From Chrysomallon squamiferum (Eukaryota > Mollusca > Gastropoda > Neomphalida > Peltospiridae): a stretch of DNA of 64,000 nucleotides. The notes under the pieces are model-generated. The model ran no database searches and had not been told where the DNA came from. It worked only from the letters and a program-made list of their open reading frames with translations. The position numbers and the translations under genes are program-made. Positions 21,391 to 34,817 of this stretch are shown piece after piece (position 1 is the first letter of the stretch; the number at the start of each line of letters is the position of its first letter). The DNA is taken from the NCBI GenBank assembly GCA_012295275.1, contig CM022669.1, positions 10,005,989-10,069,988 of the forward strand, read 5' to 3'.

Positions 21391-23903
21391 GTACACAAAA
21401 TATGCACACCTACCAAGACTAAGACACAGAGGTAACAACCAGACTGAAGTACAAATGAAGTGTAGAATTGTTCTACTTGATAAAACTGCTGAAGAACACA
21501 AGAAGCAGAAGACTAGATCATTTGATAACACCACACCATCTGAAATCAATCAATAAATCAATCTGTCAATCAATAAATAGAAATAAATAGAAATAAATTA
21601 ATTATTTAATAAATCAATCAATCAACCAATCAATAAACAGAAATAAATAGAAATAAATAAACAAAACCCTCCTGTTAGAAGATAATTAAAAAATAAAAAT
21701 CTAGAATTATTAAATTTAGTTTACCAACACCTCATTATTTTTTGTATAAACAGTTATTAGATAACATGAATTAGAAAAAAATAGATACAACTCTCCATGA
21801 TAAACTGATCACATGACACAGGCTGGAACAGTAAATAACAAGCTCAAAGAGAAAGATACTATCTATATACTCATTTTATCATAATTTAAATATTATCATG
21901 CAAATAATATGTATTTTTATTTATAATATGTACTATTATTTATCAGTGTCATTAAATTATTTGCTTACAGACCTTTACTACTAGTGGTTTGTAATGATTA
22001 AATCATTTTGATTCATATTACCATTAAAAAGAAGAAGAAGAAGAAGAAAGAAAGAAAAAGAAAAGAAATTGGCTATACTTGTCAATCAGCAATAAAGGAT
22101 ATATTAAATTAACCCTCCCATGAACAGGGGAAAGGTGATTGATATATCAGAAAAAGGACTGTTAAAAAAGTGAATATAAAATAACAATATTCTGACAGAT
22201 AAGCCACTGAAATAAAGCCTGCATTAATCCATGTTTGATTACCGTAATAACATTATGAATATATAGAATATCTTTCCACCACATTTAACCCTTTTTAACT
22301 CTAATCTGCAATGTTGTGAAGATTACGTGTATAAACAGCCATTGTTGATAAGGAGTTAAAGTTGTACATTGTAATACATATTAACATACAATAAAGAGAA
22401 TAGTAGAACACAGTTTCATTTCTAGTGTAAGAATTCTAACACCTCTTGTTGCAAATGAAGGTATTGGTATATTTTTTTAATAATACAAATTAAATATTTT
22501 TACCTAGATGGTTGAGTTTAAAAGAACCTTTAAGAAGCAGAGTGGTTGGTAGGGTAGCAGTGGTCTTACTAAAAGCACAACCCTCTCCCATTATACACAT
22601 GCATAACATGATGTCACTAGCCATTCTCAACATTACATAATAAACATATCTAGATCTCAAATCATGAGTTTTGCCTGTTAAACAAGCCAGTTAATTGGAG
22701 GTAACTGGAAATAGTCACACCTTTCTCTGTACTGTAATTAAAACAAAATTTGCTGCTTGTTAGCATGGAATGTTTTCTGAGGGAATTCTGTGCAAAGATT
22801 GGTCTTAACAAGAGAATAGTAATCAAATTAGAAAACCACAAAGTCATCACATGCAGTGACTTTGTAAACCTCACCGACCGAGATCTCAGAAACTTAAATC
22901 TGACCATTGGTCAAGCTGCAGTGGTTAAGATAGGAATACAAAAGCTTAAGTCTGTGTCTATGGCAATGGCCAACAAGATTCCTCATAACAGTGAGTACAT
23001 TTTTACAGATAACTGTTACGGGCAAATATTGGAAATGATAATAATATAACATAACATATTCATTCATTATGACAAAGATATATGGTAAATGAAAAAATAA
23101 TAATAAAAAATAAAAATAATAATAATGATAATAATAATAATAATTATTATTATTATTATTATTAATAATAAAAATTACTTGTAATTGTATAGCTTTCTCT
23201 CTACCTTACTTCTTCTCTCTCTCTCTCTCTCTGTTTATGTTTCTCTTTCTCTTTCAGTCATATTTCTCTTTCTCAGTATATAATCAATAAAAAAAAGTAA
23301 ATACAAATAAAGAATAACATGAAATATTAACCCAATTATACCAAATATTAATAATATTATTAACTAAAAAAAAAAAAAAAAAAAAAAAGAAAACCATAGA
23401 GATAATTGGACATCTCTAGGAAATATTATTGCCATCATAAAAATACCAAGATTTTTCACGTATCTCTCAGAACTATTGTTACGTAACATGATAAAACGGA
23501 GACCAATCTAAACTCTGTGTCTTATCTGAAATCCATTGTTGACCACCATCTTGAGAGGATTCAGTGGACAGTGGTGCTGTAAAAATATTATTTTAGTTAA
23601 AGCTCCGTGAACAAAGTCCAAATCATGTACAGAAACTGTGAGTATAGTAACAGGGACCGCACGCATAATGTTAAATGTTGATGGGAATGTTAATGTGATG
23701 AGGGAAGGTAGAATTTGTGAACAACAGCTGAACAATATGTAAAATAATAATATCTGAAAATAAATTTTGTGGGACAAATGAAGAAGTGTTGTATTAGAGT
23801 GATTACAGTGTGAGTTATGCAGTGTGTATAAGAAAGAAAGGGTGAAGAAGGAAGAAGAAGAAGAAGAAGAAGAGAGAGAGAGAGAGAGAGGAGAGAGAGA
23901 AGA

Positions 23904-23969
<66 letters not shown>

Positions 23970-24919
23970 GGAAGAAGAATAGAGAAGAGAGAGAGACCAA
24001 GGAAGGAAGTGGTAAAAAGACAGACAGGAAGAAAGGAAAGAAGAAAGAATAATGGATGGATGAATGAGCTAAATGTTAATGTACTGGGTAGATAACTGTA
24101 TGTAAAATACTTGACTGATTAGATGAACATTGACAAGATAAAAGGAAAATGAACTGAGTTTTGATAAACTGAACAAACAATGAATGGTTGAATGTACAGA
24201 TGGATCTATTGATGGATGGATGGGTAGATGAATAGATATTGACAGACAAATGCATAACTGACAAATGAAAGGATGTTTGGATGAATGATAAGGTGGATAT
24301 TTGGATTGATGATAGATGAAAGAATGAAGGAAGGAACAAATAAATGAATAACCTATAGTATAAGTCAAGACAAACAAAAAGCAAAATTACTTATTCTGTA
24401 AGTATGAAATCTGTGATTTAAAAATAAATATCTGCTGAAAATAAAAACTGATCAGGAAAAGGCAAATCATTTTACTGAACTAGAAACCTTGACAATTTGA
24501 CAAATAAATTATAACAGACTGGAGCAAGTCTAGCTATAAATCTGACTGCATGGGAATTACATGCTGTGTATGCAAAGACATTAGCAGAAGGAAATCAGTG
24601 AGTTTGCTAGATGAATGTTCAGGTGTGAATGAACAGGTAACTAGATAGTGCTGACAGACACACACCCAGACAGACTGACTGACAGACTGCTCATAAGATT
24701 CATTCTGCTTTGATCTAGTGTTGAAGATCACCATTCTTCTTACAGGTTTCCATTTTTTATTATTTATTATTAGTTTTATTTTCAAAATTATAATAATTTA
24801 TTATTATTAATTGTTTGGGGTTTTTGGCATTTTATTTTATTTTTTTTTTTTTTATTATTTTCATTTAATTTTTTTTTTCATTTTTAAATGCATTACTTTT
24901 ACAAAATAAATTTTAAAGA

Positions 24920-24953
<34 letters not shown>

Positions 24954-27900
24954 ACTTTTTATTCAATTTATTTGTATTTTTCTCCTTACCTACAGTTAAA
25001 CCCTCCAAAATATGAAAATAGATTATATCTGTCTGTAGCATGTACTAGCTGTTACTGAAAGACATTAAAACAAACTTTTATTCAATTTATAATTTTTTTA
25101 ATGTATTTTTCTTTTACAAGATCTCAAGCGAGAAGCTGACAATCTCATTCAGCCACCAACCATGCCAGGAGGGGCAATGACTGCAGCAACAACAGCTACT
25201 ACTACAACAACTACTGATGATTCAAACATAATAGGTAACTAATTCTGAACTTTTCTTTTGATTTTTCTATGCCTTTTTTTTTAACTCTTTTCTTTCTTTT
25301 ATTATTTTTTTTTATTGTAGATAAAACATTTTTTATTGTTTTTTGCTACTATGGAATTAGCATAAGAGACGCTATTGAAAAAAACAGTGAATAAATATCT
25401 ATGGTATCCCAAGTTTTACTTCGAGAGTTGGTCAATAACTGTAATAGCAATAAAAAGTTTGCAAACTGCAGTGAAGTTTAGAAACGGAGAAAATTTCCCT
25501 TATTGATATGGGCCTATTTCATGAAATTACTACATCTAACAGAAATGGAGTTTTAAAACATGGATAATGAGATATAGTTTGCCACTTGTATAATTTTCAA
25601 AATGAAAGCAATCATAAAATATGATACAGACTATAATTAATTTATATTAAAATTTAATATTATAAAAAGGAGTATGATATGGGGATGCAGTTTATAACTT
25701 TATTCATTTATTTTTAAATTATTTTTAAATTTTTATATATTTATTTATTTATTTATTTATTTTTTTTTATTATTTTATCCATATATTCCTTTGTGACTAA
25801 CAACTTCTAATTATTTCAGCACTAACATCTAATAATATCAGTTACGTTATGTAACTTGGTAAAGTCAAACTATAAGATGGTATTTAAGTAATTCATCTGG
25901 AAAGACTTTTCTTCCTGTATGTCCAAATTCCATTTCCTGACTTGAATAGATTACATAAAGAGACGTTCTCTTAAAGATAAATAACTTCGTTCCAAACAGC
26001 TAGAGGATACTGCAATAATTTTAAAGTCCACAGAAAAAGTAAGCATGTTTACTTGGGATCGGTTTCGGATAATTATGCAACGATTCAAAGTACGGCTAAA
26101 GTGTCACACAAACGTAACCGATAGAACTAATTTTGTGTTCTTGAATGAGCAATAATCCACGTATGACTGAGTCACCGGAGATTTTTAACCTTTGCACTCC
26201 CGACTGTTGTAATCAAATTTGCGACCAGGCTAGACAACCGAAGTATGTATTACGTTAAATATCACACCCTTGACATGCTGTCGAGGTGTGCACTATTTTT
26301 TTTACTTTATCAAGCCACTCCACTCTCAAGGTGGGCCAATGTCCTAAATGTATATAAATAGGTAAGAAAAGGATTTTGGTGTTATACAAGTACTTAATTT
26401 GGTACATTACAGTAGTTCATGGTCAGAATTTTACCTGTGTGACTGTTACATGTAAGTACAGAACACTGTAGTTTTCTTAATAACCTGTTCTTACTGAAAC
26501 CCTTTACTGTATATCATTTATACATTTTTTATTCTGTCTTTTGTTGTTTAGTTGTTTGTTTCTTCAGTTTTTCTTTAATATTATTAAGCTCTAAGTATAA
26601 GAAAATATTTAAAATATTTAATCTTGCACAGAACTTTTAACATACATTAAATCTACAAGTACGTTCATGTTAAAGTGGAAATATTGTGGACTTCTATGTT
26701 TCATAATTTTTTATACTGATTCTAAAAAATTTAAAAATTTAACAAAAAAAATGACAAACTTGTAAATATTGGATAAAACTAATCATCTTGTTAATCTCTA
26801 CAATTTTTCTTTTCAGTCTCCAAAGCCATGTCATTCGTCCGAGAAATATTTCACCTTCTACTGCGCTATGTCGCCATGTTGGTTTTGCTTGCCTATCACA
26901 CTGGAGAGAAAATCCTTCAAGCCATTGCAAGCCCCTTCCAGCCAGTGACAGCTGAAGCTAAGAAAGTACCCAAGTCCGAAGTGACCGTCCAGGGCATCTT
27001 CCGAACATTCTTGAGATTCATGCTTCTAACTGGACTCTACTGCTGGTCAGCAGTGTCTGGTCTGGTCAAGTATCTGTTCCGTCCAGTTGAATCCATAGTG
27101 GAAAGCGCAAAAGGAATTTTGAACGAGGAACCTCCAAATATTTGGGAAAAAGCCAAGTGATGTCTTTGTGGAAAATTTGACACAGTATCAAGACTTTACT
27201 TTTTCTTTTCAAGTTGAGACTTTAATTTTTTTTTTTTTTTTTATGATTCCTATTCAGTATACTCAAATACCAGTTATCTTAACAGTGAAAAATTAAATTA
27301 AAAATCATAAAATAGATTAAGTCTTAAGACTGAAACCAAAATGACTGATCTTAATGAGAAACAAGTGTGTATACTGTAAGATTATTTGTAAATATGGCTG
27401 ATTAATTATTTTGTCCATTTTCCTGTTTACAGATGTTTGTCTGTTGATTCGTTTGTTCTTTGCTTTTTCTGTGTTAACTTTTTCTTCTTTCAAAATAAAT
27501 GAAATTCTGAACTTCGTGTTTCTCTTCAGTAAGAAAAAATATAATGAACTAGTTCTTTAAAAAAAAAGAAAAAAAAGGGGTGTGTGAAAAGAATGGCATG
27601 CTAAGTCATTAAATTATTACAAGTTCACACAACCTGTAGCATATGTGTTATGTACCATTACAAACATTATTCCAAATATTTATTTTCAATATTACACTAA
27701 AATAACCAAGAAATGTCGTAATGAAAAAAAAGAAATAAAAGAAAGTTAAATCCTTTAAAATTGAAATGTTGAGGAGCTGAGGCATAATCTGGAGTAAGGG
27801 GATTATAGCTTTTGCTAATTGCTTACCTTGTAGGTGGATGTGTTTTTGTATTTTATAAACCGAGGTAATTCCTCCTAAAACTGTTAGAGGCACCAGCAGA

Positions 27901-28316
27901 CAACACCACAGTCCATCATCTGCACCAGGCCTGAAAAGTTAAATTTCTATTCATCAAATATAATTTCTCCTGTCTGTGGAAAGTATAACCCTATGCAAGT
28001 TCATATAAAGTAGAAGATTTTTCTAAGGCTTAAGATAAAAATTAAAATATTTGTTTTTTCTTTAATTAGCAAAAATATGTATATTTTGTTGTGTCAGTTT
28101 CCCTCGTACATCTTTTATATATAATTATTGTTCACTTTTAATTTCCGTTTCCATCTGCTATTATTAACATTTAATAATTCTGTTTCATCTGTATATGTTA
28201 AATATTTAATTACTTTCTTACCTGTAAATACCTGTCAGATTCTTTTGATTTCCTGGCAGTTTCTTGATTATTTTCCAGGTAATCACAAATAACTGGGTTA
28301 GGAACCAGCCTGAAGT

Positions 28317-28347
<31 letters not shown>

Positions 28348-28789
28348 TAGAAATGCTTAAAAAATAAATTGCATAGATTATTTCATTATAAAACTAAACT
28401 CCACAATGAACTTAACTATAAAGTAATTATTATTTTTCTAAATTGTGACAAAACATTTTTAATTATTAATATATAGTTCCAAACTTTTAGAATTTATAAT
28501 TCATGAATTAATATTAAACAATGAAAGACTTCATATGAGGGAAAATGAAGGGCGTGTTTGTGTGGGAAAAAGAGAGAGAGAGAGAGAGAGAGGGGAGAGA
28601 GAGAGAGAAAAAGCAGTAGGTCTGAATGTAAATGAAATTAATTTTTACAATATATTTACCTATAACACAAAATATTTGATGTGTTGGGAGAGGCAGTGTG
28701 AGTACAGAACTCACCAACACAAAACTCACACAAATCCAGACAGTGAGTCCCTCTAACAAACTCAGGATCGCCATACTGGCACATTTCAT
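17105..28789 (-). CDS. DOLK: Dolichol kinase, 11 coding exons
   Basis: CTP-dependent kinase of the ER membrane that makes dolichyl phosphate for N-glycosylation and other mannosyl-transfer pathways. Exons by splice sites and matching phases: 28789-28660, 28309-28222, 27930-27827, 20704-20532, 20194-20150, 19875-19687, 19141-18837, 18442-18280, 17953-17855, 17641-17564, 17238-17105; about 502 residues. Family landmarks in order: [64 protein letters not shown], the CTP-site region [32 protein letters not shown] and [10 protein letters not shown] near the stop. Many hydrophobic segments fit a multi-pass protein. Exon 19141-18837 is 305 bp, one short of keeping frame; the break falls at A7 (18897-18903), after which homology continues in the next frame. 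TTTATTTTAG directly precedes the first ATG, so a 5' non-coding exon is likely. The 7.1-kb third intron holds another gene. Confidence 0.9.
17996..18216. repeat. Mosaic pentanucleotide array
   Basis: AAAAT units, then about 22 AGTAT units, then AGCAC-type, AAAGT-type and again AAAAT units. It lies in the dolichol kinase intron between exons 8 and 9. The long minus-strand frames here (ILYYT repeats) are translations of it. Confidence 0.93.
18560..18815. repeat. (TG)n/(CA)n-rich tract with T/C run
   Basis: Interrupted TG, TA, CA and CAGA units followed by poly(T)/(TC)n, in the dolichol kinase intron just 3' (minus strand) of the exon at 19141-18837. Confidence 0.75.
20216..20420. repeat. (AAT)n(GAT)n and (AAAT)n microsatellites
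   Basis: AAT then about 12 GAT units at 20205-20262, and (AATA)n at about 20384-20420, in the dolichol kinase intron between exons 4 and 5. Confidence 0.85.
20705..22764. other. Dolichol kinase intron 3, left part
   Basis: No exon recognised. Contains (GT)n at 21136-21158, (CA)n at about 21349-21389, and CAAT/AAAT-rich repeats at about 21545-21665. The promoter of the nested plus-strand gene should be at its right end. Confidence 0.55.
22765..27160 (+). CDS. SAM-domain protein with C-terminal membrane segments, nested in the DOLK intron
   Basis: Three coding exons with matching phases (22765-22990, 25121-25234, 26817-27160) give a 227-residue protein. Residues 1-65 look like a SAM domain: [28 protein letters not shown], then [20 protein letters not shown], the usual helix spacing. 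A Pro/Thr-rich linker follows ([14 protein letters not shown] and a Thr run). The last exon carries two hydrophobic stretches ([20 protein letters not shown] and [19 protein letters not shown]) separated by a polar loop. SAM domains usually mediate protein-protein assembly; the molecular role here is unknown. The whole gene lies antisense within the third dolichol kinase intron. TTGTTAG just before the first ATG resembles an acceptor, so a 5' non-coding exon is possible. I do not recognise an orthologue with confidence. Confidence 0.72.
22991..25120. other. Intron 1 of the SAM gene (also DOLK intron)
   Basis: Mostly simple repeats: (AAT)n near 23096-23170, poly(A) near 23368-23388, GAA/GA arrays at 23853-23968, degenerate GATG/GAATGA repeats at about 24050-24340, and T- and A-rich runs at 24837-24946. 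No other exon was confirmed. Confidence 0.6.
23853..23968. repeat. (GAA)n/(GA)n microsatellite
   Basis: GAA units grade into a GA array interrupted near 23890-23908. Confidence 0.95.
25235..26816. other. Intron 2 of the SAM gene (also DOLK intron)
   Basis: T-rich runs and (ATTT)n near 25740-25765; otherwise unique AT-rich sequence without a recognised exon. Confidence 0.6.
27494..27499 (+). terminator. Candidate poly(A) signal of the nested SAM gene
   Basis: AATAAA about 335 bp after the stop codon and about 330 bp before the antisense dolichol kinase exon at 27827-27930. Confidence 0.45.
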
Positions 28790-29127
28790 CTAAAATAAAC
28801 AAAACGGTTCAAAGTCTTTACTACATTCACACAGTTGCTTTAAATAATATCCTTATCTTATATACTGATACAGACTAAGGAGTCTAAACAGGCTTAATGT
28901 CATATTAACTATTTATAGCAACATTTCGGCTTAATAGTTGATAATATTATAGTTCATGTTTAAGATCCTGAACGTTTGGGTTCTATTCACTTACCGATCA
29001 TCTAATTAATTCTCTAGATGGAAAGCATTAGGTCTTTTAAAAAAATAAAAAATAAAAAATAAAAAAAATATTTATCAACTATACTGACTTCATTTTATTA
29101 TTACTTTTTTTTCAGACAGAACATCTT

Positions 29128-29182
<55 letters not shown>

Positions 29183-30035
29183 TTCATATGTTTATTTAAC
29201 AATTCACGAACATAAGAATATACCGAAAATATGTCATTAAGTGATAACTAAACTAGGTACTACAACGGCATAATTATGTACAAGAATGTTAAACCGATAA
29301 CAAATGATTATTTGTATTTTTAAATATGAAATATTAATGGTCTTACCTTGGTGTATCGAAAATGTCTAAAATGTTTGTTGTACACATTGTATAATACTAT
29401 TAGTATTACTTTAATACTAATATACAATAATGACAAATTAGTACTTTCGCTTTGAACAGGTAAAGCTAATTACGAGTAATTAGTAAATTTTTCATTTCTT
29501 TGGTAACGTGTATAGCTTTCTGTTTCTATATATACTGTGCTATAATAACTTAACGACATAAAATTACGGCTATACTATCAATAATAAATTACTGTTAGAA
29601 TCAGAAAATAAATACGAAACTCAGGGTCATCAAGGGCCGCCACTCTAAATTATTGCTGAAAGATCAATCTGAATGCAGGCGGGTTTGGATATTTAAATTT
29701 AAACTACTGAATGAGAAGAAATCAGATTTTTAGAATATTAAATTTTCATATTATCACAATACTGTATTACGATGTTGCTGTTAGTAGTAAATATAAAGTT
29801 ATTCGAAGGAAATGATAATGCCATTATTTAGTAACTATTATTCAGTCTGGCAGTGGCACTGTGACTCGAGTCGATGTCATTTACTCATTGAGTCATTGTA
29901 ATTTGTAACGTGATTGTTTTCAGAGTTAACGTGTTTGTTGTGACTGACTGAAGTTCGTTTTCTCCACCATTAGCTTTTGTTGTTTCAGAATTCCAAATTA
30001 TTAAAAAAAAAAAAATATCAGATCCAGAAAATAAA
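28790..30035. promoter_or_regulatory. Shared upstream region of dolichol kinase and FAN1
   Basis: The two genes diverge from this 1.25-kb interval, so both promoters should lie in it. It includes an (ATTT)n array at 29127-29185 and a less AT-rich patch near 29625-29690. TTGTTGTTTCAG at about 29978-29989 is a likely acceptor for a 5' non-coding FAN1 intron. TATA boxes or start sites could not be fixed. Confidence 0.45.
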
Positions 30036-31291
30036 ATGGTAACAAATGACAAGCTGTCGATAATGAATTTAAAAACATCGTTAAAAAGAAAATTATCTCA
30101 GCCGTCATCAAAATCGAAAAATGAAAAACCGGGTTCAACCATTTTATCGTTTTTCAAGTCACCTGCAAAGAAAAGACCTACCTCGTCAGTAAATCTATTA
30201 AATGATGTCAAAGAAATTGACGATGATTTAGAAATAATTTTAGTAGAAAAGAAGTCGAGATATTTTGGACAAACATCCAAAAAGATAGGTAAAGCCTCTC
30301 AGTCGGAGGACTGTGAGGATGAAAAACCGCATCAAGGAAGTGCAGAAGACAAAATACCAAAACTGAGAAGACTGAGCTTGAGAAAAAGATCAAGCCAAAA
30401 GATTGAATATTTTCAGAATGCACTGGGAGAAAATGAAGAAAAAGTTTCTAGGAAACAACTAAGAGAACCAATACAGTATAATGAAAAAGCAACTGAAATA
30501 GATAATAATAATGTTCTGACAAGAAGTCAAAAAAATAAACATCTTATTCCTGAGCCCAGCTCAGTCACAACAGGTTCAAAAAGGAGATATTCTTTAAGAA
30601 AAGGAAAATTAAAGAATGGATTAACTGTTAATACTGAGAATGTTACTTCACAAGATACTGATAAATCTGCTAGTTCAGCTGAAAGCAAATGCAAAAAGAG
30701 AAAGTGCAAGAAAGACACATCTGAAGACGAAGAAGGTAACCAAACTGACACATGTAATAAATCTAAAGAAGACAAGAAAGAATTCATTAGTAGTTCCAAC
30801 AACCATGGGGATGGGTTGGAAATTTTCAGAAATGTACAAGGTCATATCATCGATGAAGTGTTGATTTCAGAATTTAATAAAGATTTTGATATTCCAGAGA
30901 AAGAGGTAGTCTGTGAGTCAAAAGAAAGAAACAACTTACCTTCCACATACACTGCCAGTCCCTGTCAGAGTTATGACTCTGAACACAAAGCACTGTCTCC
31001 TAGCAACCAAAAATATTCTGAAGAATCTCATACAGATGTTGTACACACTAACACACCTAACTCAGTACAGACCATAGATGAAAAGAAGAATAGAAACATA
31101 AAAGTGGAAAATGAAATAAAATATAAAATTCCATATTATCTGGAAAACTTTCAGACTATTTTGTCAGCTGTGTTAGATAATGAAGATAATAAATATCTTT
31201 TTAATACAAATGATTTGGAAGTCATCTCATTATTTAACAGTCTTTCAGGTTAGTAGGTACTTTTATTGCTTATTATTAGTAATTTAAATTT

Positions 31292-31328
<37 letters not shown>

Positions 31329-32349
31329 ATGTGAGAAATATGCAGTATTTTCAGATAATTATCTTTATTTTTGTATATTTCTGGATACAGTTAAATTTGT
31401 AAGATTTTTTAAATTAAGGAATTATGCACATGTAGTATTATCTTAGCATAGTGTTTTAGATTTGATGATGCATGGATCACTTCAATATCCTGAGGGCATC
31501 TTTGTAGTTTTTTCTCTTTTTGATAGTTCTTTTGGGGGCCTCTAAATAAATTTTAATTATGTACTCACAGATTTGGCAAAGAAATTGTATGTGCGATTAT
31601 TCTCAAGAAAACTTTCATGGATGTCTCTCTCTAAACTGAAATATCCAGAAATTGCAGAGGACCTGACTGAAGTTCTTCAGGAAATTATCAGTGCAGATTT
31701 GGCAGTATCAGGTAGTCTTAATTAATGGTACCACAATAAAACATTTTTAATTTGTTTCTTTATATGCATTCTGAGATATGTATAATACACCTTTTTGTTT
31801 TTAATGAGAAAACGTATTTCATTTATGTGTATGTTAATATCAATAATTCAAATAATACAATATTAATAACATGATTGATTATACATTGTTACACTTTATT
31901 AATACCAAATGCTGGTTTTCAACAACAAATGAAACAAAAAAGTTTAGAAATACACAAAATGTACTTAGGCCATTCATATATTCCATCCAAGGTATACTTT
32001 CATAAACAATCACATATTTTTTTAAACTTATACACTTATTTCTTAATTTAGTATTGTCATATGATCATAAATACATACAAAATTTTGTTTATTGTTTATT
32101 TATATAGATATTGAGCTTACAGATCTTCCAACAGCTCTGAATTGTCTTCCTCTGCCAGAACTGAAGACATTGTCCAAAACCTACCATCTCAACATCACTG
32201 GTTCCTCAAAGACACAAATAGCAGAAATGTTACTGAAGAAAAGCAAGCAGAATACAATTGGCACAATGTTCGGGGCAAAGTCTAAGTCACTTGATCCTCA
32301 GTCTGTCATGTTAACTAGGTTGGTTGTTCAAATTATTTGTTTGTCTGCT

Positions 32350-32395
<46 letters not shown>

Positions 32396-34778
32396 AGTGC
32401 GTGCCTGCGTGTTTGTGTAAAATCATGATGATGGAATAATGAATGTTTTTATCTATATTTAATCATTTTCACATTGAATATATTTTATAGTTAAGTTTAT
32501 AAAACATCATTTTTCAAATGATAAGAAATGACAATTGCTGATATCAGTTCTTCTTTTTTGTATATTTCATCTTCAAGACAAGCAATGTTATCTTATTTAT
32601 CAGTCATGTGGAATGGATTCGAACATTAAATAGAACATTTCTTATTAACTGCATCATCAGTCAGTCACAAGAATCCTTAGGTCTTTGCTGAAACACTGAG
32701 TTTCAGTAAACTTTGAACTCAGATATATGTATTCTGTATATATATGTTGTTTATTTAATAAATTAGTGTATATGTTGTTTTAATTTCTAATTTCAGGGCA
32801 AAGAAACATCTTGGACTGATGTTTAGACTACAAGAAGAGAGAAGACGAGTTTTTGTCCGAGTTCTGATGCTGTTCTCAGTTCTTAACTCTTCAGTGGATG
32901 ATGACGCTGCTAATGGAGGACAGTCACAATTGTAAGTTAGAGAAATAAAATTTGTTAAAAGTTACTGTTATGAAATAATTATATGTCAATACTTTATATT
33001 AAATTTAATGGAGTAAATGGATGATTTCTCAACATTTTTTTTGTTTAATCCCATTTGTTTTTAAATTTATTCTAGATATCAGATGCTGCTGGTAAACATG
33101 GGCAAGGTCATTTACCCAAAGTTCAAGGTCAACAAGCAGACACAACTGTTTTTGGACAGAGATAGTTTTCTAAGGTTTATGTCAATTTTTAAAACATTTA
33201 ACAAAAACAAACAAAATTAATGCAAGTTTTACCTTACTTTTTTTGTCATTATTTTGCTTGGATATTATAAACATATTTGTATCTTCTATATTTCAAACTA
33301 ACTTTTACAGTATAATCGTCAAATAATTATCACAAAAAAATGTTTAACCTATTACTTAGCTATACTGTATTTTTTAATTTTTTCTTTTTTTTTCTTTTTT
33401 AATTAAATTTAAAACATTTATGAGACTTGCATTTCTTTTTTTAATTTAAAAAAGTAACTGAATGCAAAATTTTAAAAACTATTATCTGTTGTTGTTTTTT
33501 TTAATCAAAATAAATAAAATTAGTAACAAAAACGTCTTCACTGAAATCATTTCAATATTATTTGATATCTTAAACATTTAATATTTATATAATTTTTTTT
33601 TTCTTTTTTTCTGTTATACAGATTTGAAACTGCTATGCAGTTGGAGAATGATATGTCAGTGTGTGTTGAAAAGGGTAACTGGGCAGGTGCATTTGAAGTG
33701 TACAAAACAGCAAAACAGGAATACGACAAACTTAAAAAACAAAGCAAACTTGTCAAGTGAGTTAGTAACTGAGGCAGTAGTAATCACAAGCTGAACATCA
33801 CTAATCCATCAGTAATAAAAACAGTTCCATTAATCATTCAACTCATAATTTCTTTGGAATTGCACTATGCCAGTATACCAAGACAGTTAAAATCAGTATT
33901 AGCAAACATTCCTTATCTTTTGATAGTAAAAGTGTATATTGATTTAAATAATTAAACTATACCACATAGGTTTTCACTATATTTACATTTTTTACTACAT
34001 GTCATAATTTGCTTTTTATTAAATTTAACTTTTTTCTATTTTTGTATTTTTTTTTTCCAGTTCTCGTTTATAAGTAGATTTATAGATATATCCTAAAAAG
34101 GGTAACAATTTTTAATTTTTTTAATTATTATTGCTAGTACTACTTTTTATTTTAACGATAAAACAGACTAAAGTAATATAAAAATTTGTTCTTAAATTGT
34201 GTAAAATATGAAGAAAACTAAATTTTATCGCTTATTCAAATACTAAAGTAAAGTAGTGTTTTTATAATTCTTTAGACTAAATCTTTTTTGTATATTATTT
34301 ATTTCATTCTCCTCTTCGTTGAGTAATTTATCTCCTGTTAATTAACAGATGGGATTCCAGTCTTCCATCATTCCTGCGACTTTGTTCAGCAGGTTCAGTT
34401 TTGGTTCGAGTACTAAGTCAGGGAATAGAGATTCTACAGAGACAGAAAGACTACAACGGCGCAGTGACACTAATACGTAAACTGCTGAATCAAGACATCT
34501 ACTGCAGTGACTACAGAGGTTACTGGTGGGAAAGGTTAGCTCTTAATCTGGAGGTTCATCTTAAAAAACCTCAACAGGTGAACTTTGTTTTATAGTTTTT
34601 ATTATTGTTCTTTTTTTATATTATATTTAATTTATTGTTTAAGATTTCAGATTAGTTTTGCATATGTTTTTAATCCTTGTTTCTTTAATTCTTGTCACCG
34701 ATACAGATAAATATTTCATAAATGAAATAATATTTTTCTTTAAATATTTATTTAGGGAATTTGAAAATTAAGTTGTTA

Positions 34779-34817
<39 letters not shown>

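Noticed and set aside
23508-23777. Minus-strand block with acceptor- and donor-like edges as an extra dolichol kinase exon
   Set aside because: Its open frame does not match the phase between exons 3 and 4, and the frame that does match contains a stop.
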